This document shows positions 23,615 through 30,483 of a DNA stretch of 30,483 nt, one piece after another. The notes beneath the pieces were generated by a model that ran no database searches, had not been told where the DNA came from, and saw only the letters and a program-made list of their open reading frames with translations. The position numbers and the translations under genes were made by a program. Within the stretch, counting starts at the first letter, position 1. Each line of letters begins with the position of its first letter. Source of the DNA: UKL13-2 sp040006575 (GTDB lineage Bacteria; Pseudomonadota; Gammaproteobacteria; Burkholderiales; Usitatibacteraceae); contig JBDTWS010000026.1 in assembly GCA_040006575.1 (NCBI GenBank), positions 1 through 30,483 of the forward strand. The letters run 5' to 3'.

Positions 23615-25480
23615 TCAAGCCTTGGCCGGGACCGGATCACCCTTGTGCCATGCCACGTTGCCGATCGACAGGCTGCCGACCTTTTTCTTGCCGCCGTAAA
23701 TCAGGTTCACCAGCCCGCGCGACACCATCACCGCGCTGAACACCGAAGTAAGAATGCCCAGGCAGTGAACCACGGCGAAACCGCGCACCGGCCCTGAACC
23801 CCAGATCAGCAGGGCGAAACCGACGATGAGGGTGGTGATGTTTGAATCAATAATGGTATCCAGTGCACGGTCATATCCAGCCTGGATCGCCATTTGCGGC
23901 GACATGCCGTTTCGAAGCTCTTCGCGGATGCGTTCGTTGATCAGCACGTTGGCGTCGATGGCCATGCCTAGTGCGAGAGCGATAGCCGCGATGCCGGGCA
24001 GGGTCAACGTCGCTTGCAACATGGACAACAGCGCAACCAGGAAGAAAAGATTGCATGCTAGTGCAGTCACCGAAATCACGCCGAACAGCATGTAGTAGAC
24101 GATCATGAATACCGTGATCAGCGCGAAACCCAGCAGCAGTGAATTCTTGCCTTTCTCGATATTGTCGGCACCCAGGCTGGGGCCGATGGTGCGCTCTTCA
24201 ATAATTTCCATCGGCGCCGCGAGTGCGCCTGCGCGCAACAGCAACGCCAGGTTCTTTGCCTCGGACGTCGTGAAGCCGCCGGTAATCTGGAACTGCGGGC
24301 CGAACTCGCCGTTGATCGAGGGCCAGGTCAGCACTTCGGGCTTGCCTTTTTCAATCAGGATCATCGCCATGCGCTTGCCGACGTTTTCACGCGTGGTTTG
24401 CAGCATGGAGCGGCCACCGGCGGCATCCAGTCGCACATTGACCACCGGCTTGCTGGTCTGCTGGTCAAAACCGGGCTGGGCGTCAGTCACTTTGTCGCCG
24501 GTGATGATGACCTGCTTCTTGACCAGCACCACTTCACCCTGCGCGCCGATCATCTTGTCGGTATTGAACGGGGCCGGTGAATTGCGGAATTGTTCAAAGC
24601 TGCCGCCGCTCATCTGGTCTTCCGCCACGAGGCGCAATTCCAGCGTGGCGGTGCGTCCGATCACATCCTTCGCACGACCGGGATCCTGTACGCCGGCCAG
24701 TTGCACCAGGATGCGATCAGGCCCCTGTTGCTGCACGATAGGTTCCGAAACACCCAACTCGTTCACGCGCTTGCGCAGTGCGGTGATGTTTTGCTGTAGC
24801 GCCGTATCCTGCAATGCCTTCAACGTCTCCGGCTTCATCACGGCGGTCAGCACCGACTCGCCGTTGGCGGCGGTTTCGCGCAACAGCAGTTCGGGGTAGG
24901 TCGTGGAAATTTCCTTCTGCGCGCGCAGCAATTCAGTCTGTTCCTTGAAGCGAACCACCACCTGCTGGCCGTCGCGGGCCAAACCGGAATAGAAAACTTT
25001 TTTGTCGCGAAGTAGCGTGCGCACGTCACCGGTGTAGCGGTCCACCGCCTTGTCGACGGCCGCCTTCATGTCGACCTGCATCAGGAAATGCACACCACCC
25101 TGCAAGTCCAGCCCGAGATACATCGGCAATGAATTGATCGAGGCCAGCCATGCCGGTGAGTTCGACAAAAGGTTCAGCGCGACCACATAGGTCTCGCCGA
25201 CTTTTTTCTGGATGACGTCGCGTGCGTGAAGCTGGGTGCCCGTGTCCTTGAACTTGACCTTGACCACTTCACCGTCCAGCTGGACGCTGGTCGTTTCGAT
25301 CTTTTCTTCTTTCAGCACGTCCTCGACCGTTTTCTGCGTGTTGGCATCGGCCTTCACCGAGCGCAGTCCCGCCACCTGCAATGCAGGTACGGTGCCGTAG
25401 AAATTCGGCAGCGTGTAGAGGAAAGCCACGACCAATGCGATCGAGATGACGACGTACTTCCATGCAGGATATTTATTCAT
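23615..25480 (-). CDS. secD: protein translocase subunit SecD
   Basis: Large subunit of SecDF, an RND-like proton-driven export motor. It has 621 residues, as usual. The first membrane helix is WKYVVISIALVVAFLYTLPNF. The periplasmic part contains LGLDLQGGVHFLMQVD (D4 motif region) and RVNELGVSEPIVQQQGPDRI. The C-terminal membrane module carries GMAIDANVLINERIREEL and SNITTLIVGFALLIWGSGPVRGFA. A GAGG Shine-Dalgarno sequence fixes the start. A terminator-like hairpin separates it from yajC. Confidence 0.97.
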   Translation of the reverse strand: MNKYPAWKYVVISIALVVAFLYTLPNFYGTVPALQVAGLRSVKADANTQKTVEDVLKEEKIETTSVQLDGEVVKVKFKDTGTQLHARDVIQKKVGETYVVALNLLSNSPAWLASINSLPMYLGLDLQGGVHFLMQVDMKAAVDKAVDRYTGDVRTLLRDKKVFYSGLARDGQQVVVRFKEQTELLRAQKEISTTYPELLLRETAANGESVLTAVMKPETLKALQDTALQQNITALRKRVNELGVSEPIVQQQGPDRILVQLAGVQDPGRAKDVIGRTATLELRLVAEDQMSGGSFEQFRNSPAPFNTDKMIGAQGEVVLVKKQVIITGDKVTDAQPGFDQQTSKPVVNVRLDAAGGRSMLQTTRENVGKRMAMILIEKGKPEVLTWPSINGEFGPQFQITGGFTTSEAKNLALLLRAGALAAPMEIIEERTIGPSLGADNIEKGKNSLLLGFALITVFMIVYYMLFGVISVTALACNLFFLVALLSMLQATLTLPGIAAIALALGMAIDANVLINERIREELRNGMSPQMAIQAGYDRALDTIIDSNITTLIVGFALLIWGSGPVRGFAVVHCLGILTSVFSAVMVSRGLVNLIYGGKKKVGSLSIGNVAWHKGDPVPAKA

Positions 25481-25550
25481 GTAAACCTCAAAAACTTCTA
25501 CGGCCGGTGCGGTAGTGCTGCGGATTCCACGGGACGTGACGCATGCCCGG

Positions 25551-25577
25551 AAAAAAATATGGGCGGCAATGCCGCCC
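25551..25577 (-). terminator. terminator or attenuator hairpin between yajC and secD
   Basis: On the minus strand GGGCGGC and GCCGCCC form a 7-bp perfect stem with a three-base loop, just after the yajC stop. It is followed by ATA and seven T residues. This is a convincing intrinsic terminator inside what is normally one operon, so it may attenuate read-through into secDF or mark a separate secD promoter. No clear promoter is seen in the remaining 70 bases before secD. Confidence 0.72.
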
Positions 25578-25588
25578 TTTGTTATTGG

Positions 25589-25912
25589 TTACTTCGCGAT
25601 GTCGTTGTACGTGCCTTTGGGCAACAGCGTGGTAACGGCGTTTTTCTGGATGTGCAGCACATTGCCCGACGAGACTTCGAGGCCGATGTAGTTGTCGCTG
25701 ATCTTGGTAATCTTGCCAATGATGCCCATCACGATGACTTCGTCGCCCTTCTGCAGGCCGTCGACCATCAACTTGTGTTCCTTGGCCTTCTTCTGCTGCG
25801 GACGGATCATCAGGAAATACATCAGCACGAACATGCCGACGATGATGAAGAGACTGGGCAGCGGATCGCCTTGCGGGGCGGCGGCGGTTTGGGCGTAGGC
25901 GTTACTGATCAT
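25589..25912 (-). CDS. yajC: preprotein translocase subunit YajC
   Basis: Small single-pass inner-membrane protein that associates with SecDF and YidC. The 107-residue product has a helix at about 18-38 (LPSLFIIVGMFVLMYFLMIRPQQKK) ending in the diagnostic RPQQKK. A small beta-rich domain follows (GDEVIVMGIIGKITKI). A GGAG Shine-Dalgarno sequence precedes the ATG. It lies between tgt and secD, the usual order. It has its own extended -10 promoter candidate and a leader of about 100 bases. Confidence 0.96.
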   Translation of the reverse strand: MISNAYAQTAAAPQGDPLPSLFIIVGMFVLMYFLMIRPQQKKAKEHKLMVDGLQKGDEVIVMGIIGKITKISDNYIGLEVSSGNVLHIQKNAVTTLLPKGTYNDIAK

Positions 25913-25958
25913 TAAGGATCTCCGGGAGAAAAACGCGAGCTAAATCAAGCTGGTGACG

Positions 25959-25994
25959 GTCTGCGGGGCTTTCAAGCGCCGCAGGGACTTTTTT
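25959..25994 (+). other. GC-rich hairpin followed by T6 in the yajC leader, antisense direction
   Basis: CTGCGG (25961-25966) pairs with CCGCAG (25979-25984). On the plus strand the hairpin is followed by GGAC and TTTTTT (25989-25994), the layout of an intrinsic terminator. No plus-strand gene ends here. On the minus strand it lies in the yajC leader, where the T-run becomes an A-run ahead of the hairpin. It may stop antisense transcription or act as a leader structure. Confidence 0.4.
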
Positions 25995-26023
25995 GTGCCG
26001 CCAGCCCAGAAAGACAACTCGAA

Positions 26024-26032
26024 ATTATACCA
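26024..26032 (-). promoter_or_regulatory. extended -10 promoter candidate of yajC
   Basis: On the minus strand the sequence reads TGGTATAAT, a perfect TATAAT with the TGn extension. It sits immediately after the tgt stop codon and about 110 bases before yajC. The extension makes a good -35 unnecessary, and none is evident in the end of tgt. Confidence 0.6.
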
Positions 26033-26034
26033 GT

Positions 26035-27147
26035 TCAGGCAGGGCCGCTCTGCCGGTCCGCATGGAAACGGGCCGCGAAAGCGGCGAAGGAATCGGTCTC
26101 AATGGAGGCGCGAATTTCCCTCATGAGTTCCTGGTAGTAAAACAGGTTGTGGATGGTGTTGAGCCTGGCACCCAGCATCTCGTTGATGCGCTGCAGGTGG
26201 TGCAGGTAGCCCCGGCTGAAGTTGCGGCATGTGTGGCAGCCGCAGCCCGCATCCAGCGGGCGGATGTCGTCCTTGTAACGTGCATTGCGAATCTTGATAT
26301 CACCGAACCGCGTGAACAGCCAGCCGTTGCGCGCATTGCGCGTCGGCATCACGCAATCAAACATATCCACGCCCTCGCCGACCGATTCCACCAGGTCTTC
26401 GGGTGTGCCCACGCCCATTAAGTAGCGCGGTTTGTCGACCGGCAGCAGGGGTGCGGTGTGCGCGAGCACCCGTCGCATGTCTTCCTTGGGCTCGCCCACG
26501 GAAAGTCCGCCGATGGCGTAGCCGTGGAAGCCAATGTCCGTCAGGCCCGCGACCGATTCGTCGCGCAACGCTTCGTGCATGCCGCCCTGCACGATGCCGA
26601 ACAGCGCGTTGGGATTTTCCAGGCGCGCGAATTCGGTTTTGGAGCGTTCCGCCCAGCGCAGCGACAGCCGCATCGAAGTGCCGGCCTCGTCAACGGTGGC
26701 GGGATAGGCGGTGCACTCATCAAAGATCATCACGACGTCGGAATTCAGCACGCGCTGTATGCGCATCGACTCCTCCGGCGAGAGAAAGCATTTATCGCCG
26801 TTGACGGGCGACTGGAACGCCACGCCCTCCTCCGAAATCTTGCGCAGGTCGCCCAGGCTCCATACCTGGAAGCCGCCGGAATCGGTCAGGATGGGGCGGT
26901 CCCACGCCATGAACTTGTGCAGCCCCTGGTACTTGCTGATGATGTCCACGCCGGGACGCAGCCACAGGTGAAAGGTATTGCCCAGCACGATCTGCGCGCC
27001 GATTTCCTTCAGCTCATCCGGGCTCATGCCCTTCACCGAGCCATAGGTGCCCACCGGCATGAACACGGGCGTTTCCACCACGCCGTGTGCAAGGGTGAGT
27101 GTGCCGCGGCGCGCCTTGCCACTCTGTGCGAGTAATTTGAATTCCAC
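26035..27147 (-). CDS. tgt: tRNA-guanine(34) transglycosylase
   Basis: Exchanges guanine 34 for preQ1 in tRNAs with GUN anticodons, a step of queuosine synthesis. At 370 residues it has the usual length. The substrate-binding motif is LTDSGGFQVWSLG (near residue 88). The nucleophile region is DMFDCVMPTRNARNG, and the zinc site is CGCHTCRNFSRGYLHH. The start is a GTG at 27147, supported by alignment of the N-terminus (EFKLLAQSGKARRGTLTL) with the family. No Shine-Dalgarno sequence is seen. queA, often just upstream, is absent; a divergent HD-GYP gene lies there instead. Confidence 0.96.
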   Translation of the reverse strand: MEFKLLAQSGKARRGTLTLAHGVVETPVFMPVGTYGSVKGMSPDELKEIGAQIVLGNTFHLWLRPGVDIISKYQGLHKFMAWDRPILTDSGGFQVWSLGDLRKISEEGVAFQSPVNGDKCFLSPEESMRIQRVLNSDVVMIFDECTAYPATVDEAGTSMRLSLRWAERSKTEFARLENPNALFGIVQGGMHEALRDESVAGLTDIGFHGYAIGGLSVGEPKEDMRRVLAHTAPLLPVDKPRYLMGVGTPEDLVESVGEGVDMFDCVMPTRNARNGWLFTRFGDIKIRNARYKDDIRPLDAGCGCHTCRNFSRGYLHHLQRINEMLGARLNTIHNLFYYQELMREIRASIETDSFAAFAARFHADRQSGPA

Positions 27148-27230
27148 TGCTGACGGTACTTTCGTTCGGTTGGTGCGGGATGGATGGTGCAGGTTGCGAC
27201 AGAATGCGACGGGAAATAAAAAGATGCGCG

Positions 27231-27259
27231 AGGATAATCGGATTCCTTGCGAATGCCAA
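27231..27259 (-). promoter_or_regulatory. sigma-70 promoter candidate of tgt
   Basis: On the minus strand TTGGCA (27254-27259), a 17-base spacer and TATCCT (27231-27236) give 9 of 12 consensus matches. Transcription would start near 27224, with a leader of about 75 bases. An imperfect inverted repeat, AAACCC (27258-27263) with GGGTTT (27277-27282), overlaps the -35 and could be an operator. The rest of the 276-bp divergent gap to the HD-GYP gene shows only a weak plus-strand candidate, TTGCCA (27322-27327) with TACTAA (27345-27350), and no other gene. Confidence 0.55.
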
Positions 27260-27423
27260 ACCCGCTAGAATGAACGGGGTTTCCAATTGTTGACATTTAC
27301 GGGGATAACGCAGTGTCAGCATTGCCAGGCGTGCCGGATTTGAATACTAATAATTAAAGCGGCACGTCGCTCAGGGTTTGTGTTGGGTCTCAGTTTCTTC
27401 AAGTCCGGAATATTTTTTTCGCC

Positions 27424-29040
27424 ATGACACAAAAGGTCAACGCACCAGACATCAGGATCGGCATGTTCATCGCCGACCTGGATCGGCCATGGATCGATAC
27501 ACCGTTCCTGTTGCAAGGGTTCCTCGTCGAGGACGATGACCAGCTGGGCCAATTGCGCCAGTATTGCCAGTGGGTGATCATCGATCCGCAACGTTCGGTT
27601 GGCGCCGAATTCGAGAAGCCGGTCAAGAAAGCGGTGGTTGCGCCGCGAGACCTGGGCAAGGAACCACTGGTTACCATTTCACGCACCACGACAGCCGCGC
27701 CGGCGGCGCCACCGGCTATGGCCAAGGCCCCGGCTGCAAATTCCGCCCGAGAGCGTGATCGCGCCAGCGGCAAAGCGCCGCCGCCACCGCCTTCGCGTGC
27801 GGCTTCACGAGAATTCGCCATTCCGACCAAGGACAGCCGCACCGATGGCGGCAATCCCGCCTTCCGCCGGCTTGAAGGCGCAGCGCCATCGCGAAACGAC
27901 AACGGCGCGCGCGCCAATGGCGAATCCAGTGGCCGTGGCCTGTGGGGCAAATTGCGTGAAGGCGTTACGGGACTGTTCGCACGCCAGGCCGAAGACACCT
28001 ACAACGATGAAGCCGTCGGCGAATTCACGCCGGAGAAATCTCTGGTACGCGCCACTTTCATTCCCGAAACCGTCCTGCTGACGATTTATGAGGATGCCAA
28101 GCCGGTCGAAGACGAAATCGGCCTGGCCACCGCTGCGTTCCAGCGTACCAACGATTTACTCCATCGCGTAGTCGCGGACATTCGCGCGGGCAATTCACTG
28201 CAATTGCAGAGCGTCGAGGAAGTCATCAACGACATGGTCGACAGCATGGTGCGCAATCCGGACGCGCTCATGTGGGTCGCGCGCATGCGCGAACAGCACC
28301 TGACCGTTTACGATCACGGCCTGTCCGTGGCCATCAGCCTGGTCGCTTTCGGGCGTCACCTGGGCTATCCCAAGGAACAGCTCTCACAGTTGGGCATGAT
28401 GGGATTGCTGCTGGACATCGGCAAGATCAAGCTACCCGCCGAATTGCTGGAAAAAAATGCGCGGCTGAGTTCGGATGAATTCGAGCAGATCAAGGAGCAC
28501 GTCGAACTGGGTCTCGATGTATTGCGGCAGACACCCAACATCCATCCCGCCGTTGTCGAAGGCATTGCACAGCATCACGAACGCATGAACGGTACCGGCT
28601 ATCCCAACAACATCATGGGTGAAAAGATCAGCATATTCGGCCGCATGGCCGCCATTGCCGATACGTATGCTGCCGTCACCAAGCGCCGCCCCTACGCCGA
28701 CGCCATTTCACCGCATGAAGCGCTGCAGATGCTTTCCAACTGGAGCGGTACGCAGTTCCATGCCGACATGGTCGAACAATTCATCCAGTCGATCGGCGTG
28801 TTTCCGGTCGGCAGCCTCGTCGAGCTATCCACGGGCGAAGTCGCCGTCGTCGTCACGCATAGCAAGCTGAAACGGCTGCGTCCGAAAGTATTGATCATCG
28901 CCGAGGCCGACAAGTCCCATTGCAAGCATCCTGCCATGCGGGACCTGCTGTATGACGTGTCGGACAATCCGGCCTATATCCGGCGCGGCCTGCCCAGCAA
29001 CGCCTTTGGCCTGGATCCCAGCGAGTTCTACCTTTCCTGA
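27424..29040 (+). CDS. DUF3391/HD-GYP domain protein with degenerate HD dyad
   Basis: A 538-residue soluble protein of the HD-GYP family, whose active members hydrolyse c-di-GMP. The N-terminus (about 1-60) looks like DUF3391. A low-complexity Ala/Pro/Arg linker follows (about 70-170), and the HD-GYP domain spans about 290-430. It keeps a first His (298), Asp331, DIGK, His359, HHE (384-386), the GYP triplet (392-394) and Asp413. However, the HD dyad reads LLLDIGK: codon 28411-28413 is CTG, so Leu330 replaces the metal-binding His. The later YDA is YAA (Ala416). Activity is therefore doubtful; a ligand-sensing or scaffold role is possible. A C-terminal beta-rich segment (about 455-495) follows. 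The start codon has only a weak ribosome site. It is the first gene of a two-gene operon with the EAL gene 6 bases downstream. Confidence 0.88.
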   Translation: MTQKVNAPDIRIGMFIADLDRPWIDTPFLLQGFLVEDDDQLGQLRQYCQWVIIDPQRSVGAEFEKPVKKAVVAPRDLGKEPLVTISRTTTAAPAAPPAMAKAPAANSARERDRASGKAPPPPPSRAASREFAIPTKDSRTDGGNPAFRRLEGAAPSRNDNGARANGESSGRGLWGKLREGVTGLFARQAEDTYNDEAVGEFTPEKSLVRATFIPETVLLTIYEDAKPVEDEIGLATAAFQRTNDLLHRVVADIRAGNSLQLQSVEEVINDMVDSMVRNPDALMWVARMREQHLTVYDHGLSVAISLVAFGRHLGYPKEQLSQLGMMGLLLDIGKIKLPAELLEKNARLSSDEFEQIKEHVELGLDVLRQTPNIHPAVVEGIAQHHERMNGTGYPNNIMGEKISIFGRMAAIADTYAAVTKRRPYADAISPHEALQMLSNWSGTQFHADMVEQFIQSIGVFPVGSLVELSTGEVAVVVTHSKLKRLRPKVLIIAEADKSHCKHPAMRDLLYDVSDNPAYIRRGLPSNAFGLDPSEFYLS

Positions 29041-29045
29041 TCACG

Positions 29046-30359
29046 ATGAGTGATACCGGAACGACGCCGCAGCCCAAGTCTGCCAACATTCACGATGCCG
29101 TGAATCACGAGCTGCCGCGCAGTGCGCTCAAGTCTACGCTGGCCAACGCCATGGATCACGCACGCATGGCGCAACGCACGGTTGGTGTGCTGGTAGTGGT
29201 GCTGGCGCGCGGCGACCGCCGCGACGCGATCTTCGGCGTGCAGACCGGCGACATCATGCGCCGCGCCCTGAAGCGCTTGCCGGCGGCATTGCGGCCGATG
29301 GATCGCTTCGTGCAGCTGTCCGATGAAAAATTGTGCGTGGTGCTGCCCAACCTGAAAACCGCGGCGCAGGCGTGGCTGGCCGCAGCCAAATTGCAGCAGG
29401 CACTGGAAGCACCCTTCAGCTTCGACGACACACTGACCAACGTGCGCCCCGTCGTCGGCATCGCCTGCTATCCCGATCATGCGGAGGACGCTGAAGAGCT
29501 GGTCGTTCACGCCGATATTGCCGAGCGCATCGCCCGCAGCCGCGATGTGGCGCAACACGTTTTCCAGAATGACGACCGCCGTGATGCCGACGCCTACCTG
29601 GGTCTCGATATCGCGTTGCGCGAAGCCATCCGCACCAACCAGCTTGAAGTGCACTACCAGCCGCAAGTCAACTTGAAGACCGGCGCTTGCCACGCGGTGG
29701 AAGCGCTGCTGCGTTGGACGCTACCCGAGCGCGGACCGATCTCGCCACCCGCCATCATTCGCATCGCCGAAGCAAACCGCCTCATCGGCGGACTGACGAC
29801 CTGGGTGCTGGGCACGGTGCTGCGCCATCAATCGGAATGGAAACAGCTGGGTGTGGACCTCGAGGTCAGCCTGAATCTTTCCACCGTCACGCTGGGCGAC
29901 TCAGACCTTCCCGACATCATCTCGCAGGCGATGGGCACGTGGGGATCGCAACCCGAAAAAATCACGCTGGAAATTACCGAAAGCGCCACCATCGGCGACG
30001 CAGATCAATCGATGGCGGTAATGAAAAGACTGAAGCAGATGGGCCTGCGATTGTCGGTCGATGATTTCGGCACCGGTTATTCCTCGCTGTCTTATGTGAA
30101 AAATTTCCCGCTCGACGAATTGAAAATCGACAAATTATTCGTGCAGCACATGCGCCAATCCAAGGCCGACCAGCAGATCGTGCGCTCGGTAATCGACCTC
30201 GCCCACAATTTCGAATTGTCGGTGGTGGCCGAAGGCGTGGAAGATGAAGCAACCTACAAGGACCTGAAGAAAATGGGCTGCGACATGGCGCAGGGATTCC
30301 TGATGAGCCCCGCGCTGACGTCGCCGAAATTGCTGGAATGGCTGAAGCAACGCCGTTAG
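29046..30359 (+). CDS. degenerate-GGDEF/EAL c-di-GMP phosphodiesterase
   Basis: A 437-residue cytosolic protein without membrane helices. Residues about 30-175 resemble a GGDEF domain, but the signature reads LSDEK (91-95) instead of GGDEF, so no cyclase activity is expected; it may bind GTP or regulate. The EAL domain (about 183-435) looks complete: E219-A-L, N277, E309, D339-D340 in DDFGTGYSSL, K360, E396 and Q416. Cleavage of c-di-GMP to pGpG is therefore likely. It starts 6 bases after the HD-GYP stop with no Shine-Dalgarno sequence of its own, indicating coupled translation, so the two products probably act together. The third copy of the hairpin repeat begins 39 bases after the stop. 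Confidence 0.92.
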   Translation: MSDTGTTPQPKSANIHDAVNHELPRSALKSTLANAMDHARMAQRTVGVLVVVLARGDRRDAIFGVQTGDIMRRALKRLPAALRPMDRFVQLSDEKLCVVLPNLKTAAQAWLAAAKLQQALEAPFSFDDTLTNVRPVVGIACYPDHAEDAEELVVHADIAERIARSRDVAQHVFQNDDRRDADAYLGLDIALREAIRTNQLEVHYQPQVNLKTGACHAVEALLRWTLPERGPISPPAIIRIAEANRLIGGLTTWVLGTVLRHQSEWKQLGVDLEVSLNLSTVTLGDSDLPDIISQAMGTWGSQPEKITLEITESATIGDADQSMAVMKRLKQMGLRLSVDDFGTGYSSLSYVKNFPLDELKIDKLFVQHMRQSKADQQIVRSVIDLAHNFELSVVAEGVEDEATYKDLKKMGCDMAQGFLMSPALTSPKLLEWLKQRR

Positions 30360-30398
30360 AATTTTCTCGCGTTTTCCCCTGAGCCCGCATTCCAGCCT

Positions 30399-30466
30399 AA
30401 AACTCCATCACTGGTGCGCCTTCCAGTCCATAAATACCCTGGAATCCGCACGAGCGCTTGAGTTTT
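30399..30466. repeat. dispersed 66-nt hairpin repeat, copy C
   Basis: Located after the EAL gene near the right window edge. The outer arms AAAACTC (30399-30405) and GAGTTTT (30460-30466) are complementary. GTGCG pairs with CGCAC, and the apical stem TTCCAG/CTGGAA is perfect around a 12-base loop. The outer helix has more mismatches than in copies A and B, but the pairing register is the same. Alignment column 1 is base 30401. The next gene lies outside the window. Confidence 0.75.
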
Positions 30467-30483
30467 AAAGTTGAAATCCATAT

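Noticed and set aside
27290..27295. TTGACA as the -35 of the HD-GYP gene.
   Set aside because: A perfect hexamer, but no acceptable -10 lies 16-18 bases downstream.
27631..27940. Ala/Pro/Arg-rich stretch in the HD-GYP gene as a frameshift or insertion.
   Set aside because: The frame stays open and both sides are in phase; it reads as a flexible interdomain linker.

Overview
The window looks like a core chromosomal segment of a betaproteobacterium. Its base composition is moderately GC-rich. The order ispB | rplU-rpmA-obgE-proB | rppH | proS, together with yihY/wrbA/DUF2069 and tgt-yajC-secD-secF, is familiar from that class; this assignment is inferred from gene order and protein character, not from a database search. 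I see no insertion sequence, prophage, CRISPR array or rRNA.

Layout. At 1-2475 a truncated hutH (minus) is divergent from an unrecognised 490-residue lipoprotein. From 10677 down to 2607 runs a long minus-strand block: fpr, a PP0621-family zinc-ribbon-like protein, the pilS/pilR two-component pair, and a 1236-residue MASE1-PAS(x4)-GGDEF-EAL protein. A tRNA-Pro(CGG) and ispB follow at 10757-11836. Then come the ribosomal protein operon rplU-rpmA, a strong terminator, and obgE-proB (plus), facing rppH (minus), and proS (plus). At 17.4-22.5 kb lie a TlpA-type thioredoxin, a large protein with PilZ-like c-di-GMP-binding signatures, a YihY membrane protein, wrbA, a DUF2069 protein and a DedA protein. 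From 27147 down to 22557 are tgt, yajC, secD and secF (tRNA queuosine modification and Sec translocon accessory). The window ends with a two-gene plus-strand operon: an HD-GYP protein lacking the His of its HD dyad, followed by a protein with a degenerate GGDEF domain and an intact EAL domain.

How the genes work together. Four loci concern c-di-GMP: MASE1-PAS-GGDEF-EAL, the PilZ-like protein, the degenerate HD-GYP, and the degenerate GGDEF with active-looking EAL. They share the window with PilSR, the regulator of type IV pili, although no pilus structural gene is present. The rest is housekeeping: translation, ribosome assembly, proline synthesis, quinone side chains, protein export and redox.

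Most unusual signal. Three copies of a 66-column dispersed element (2512-2577, 17438-17503, 30401-30466) align without a gap. Each folds as one hairpin in the same register (column i pairs with column 65-i), and several pairs change in a compensatory way. Two lie in the only two convergent gaps of 80 bp or more whose both sides are visible; the third follows the last gene of the window. I know no named family that matches. It may be a structured bidirectional 3'-end element or a REP/MITE-like repeat.
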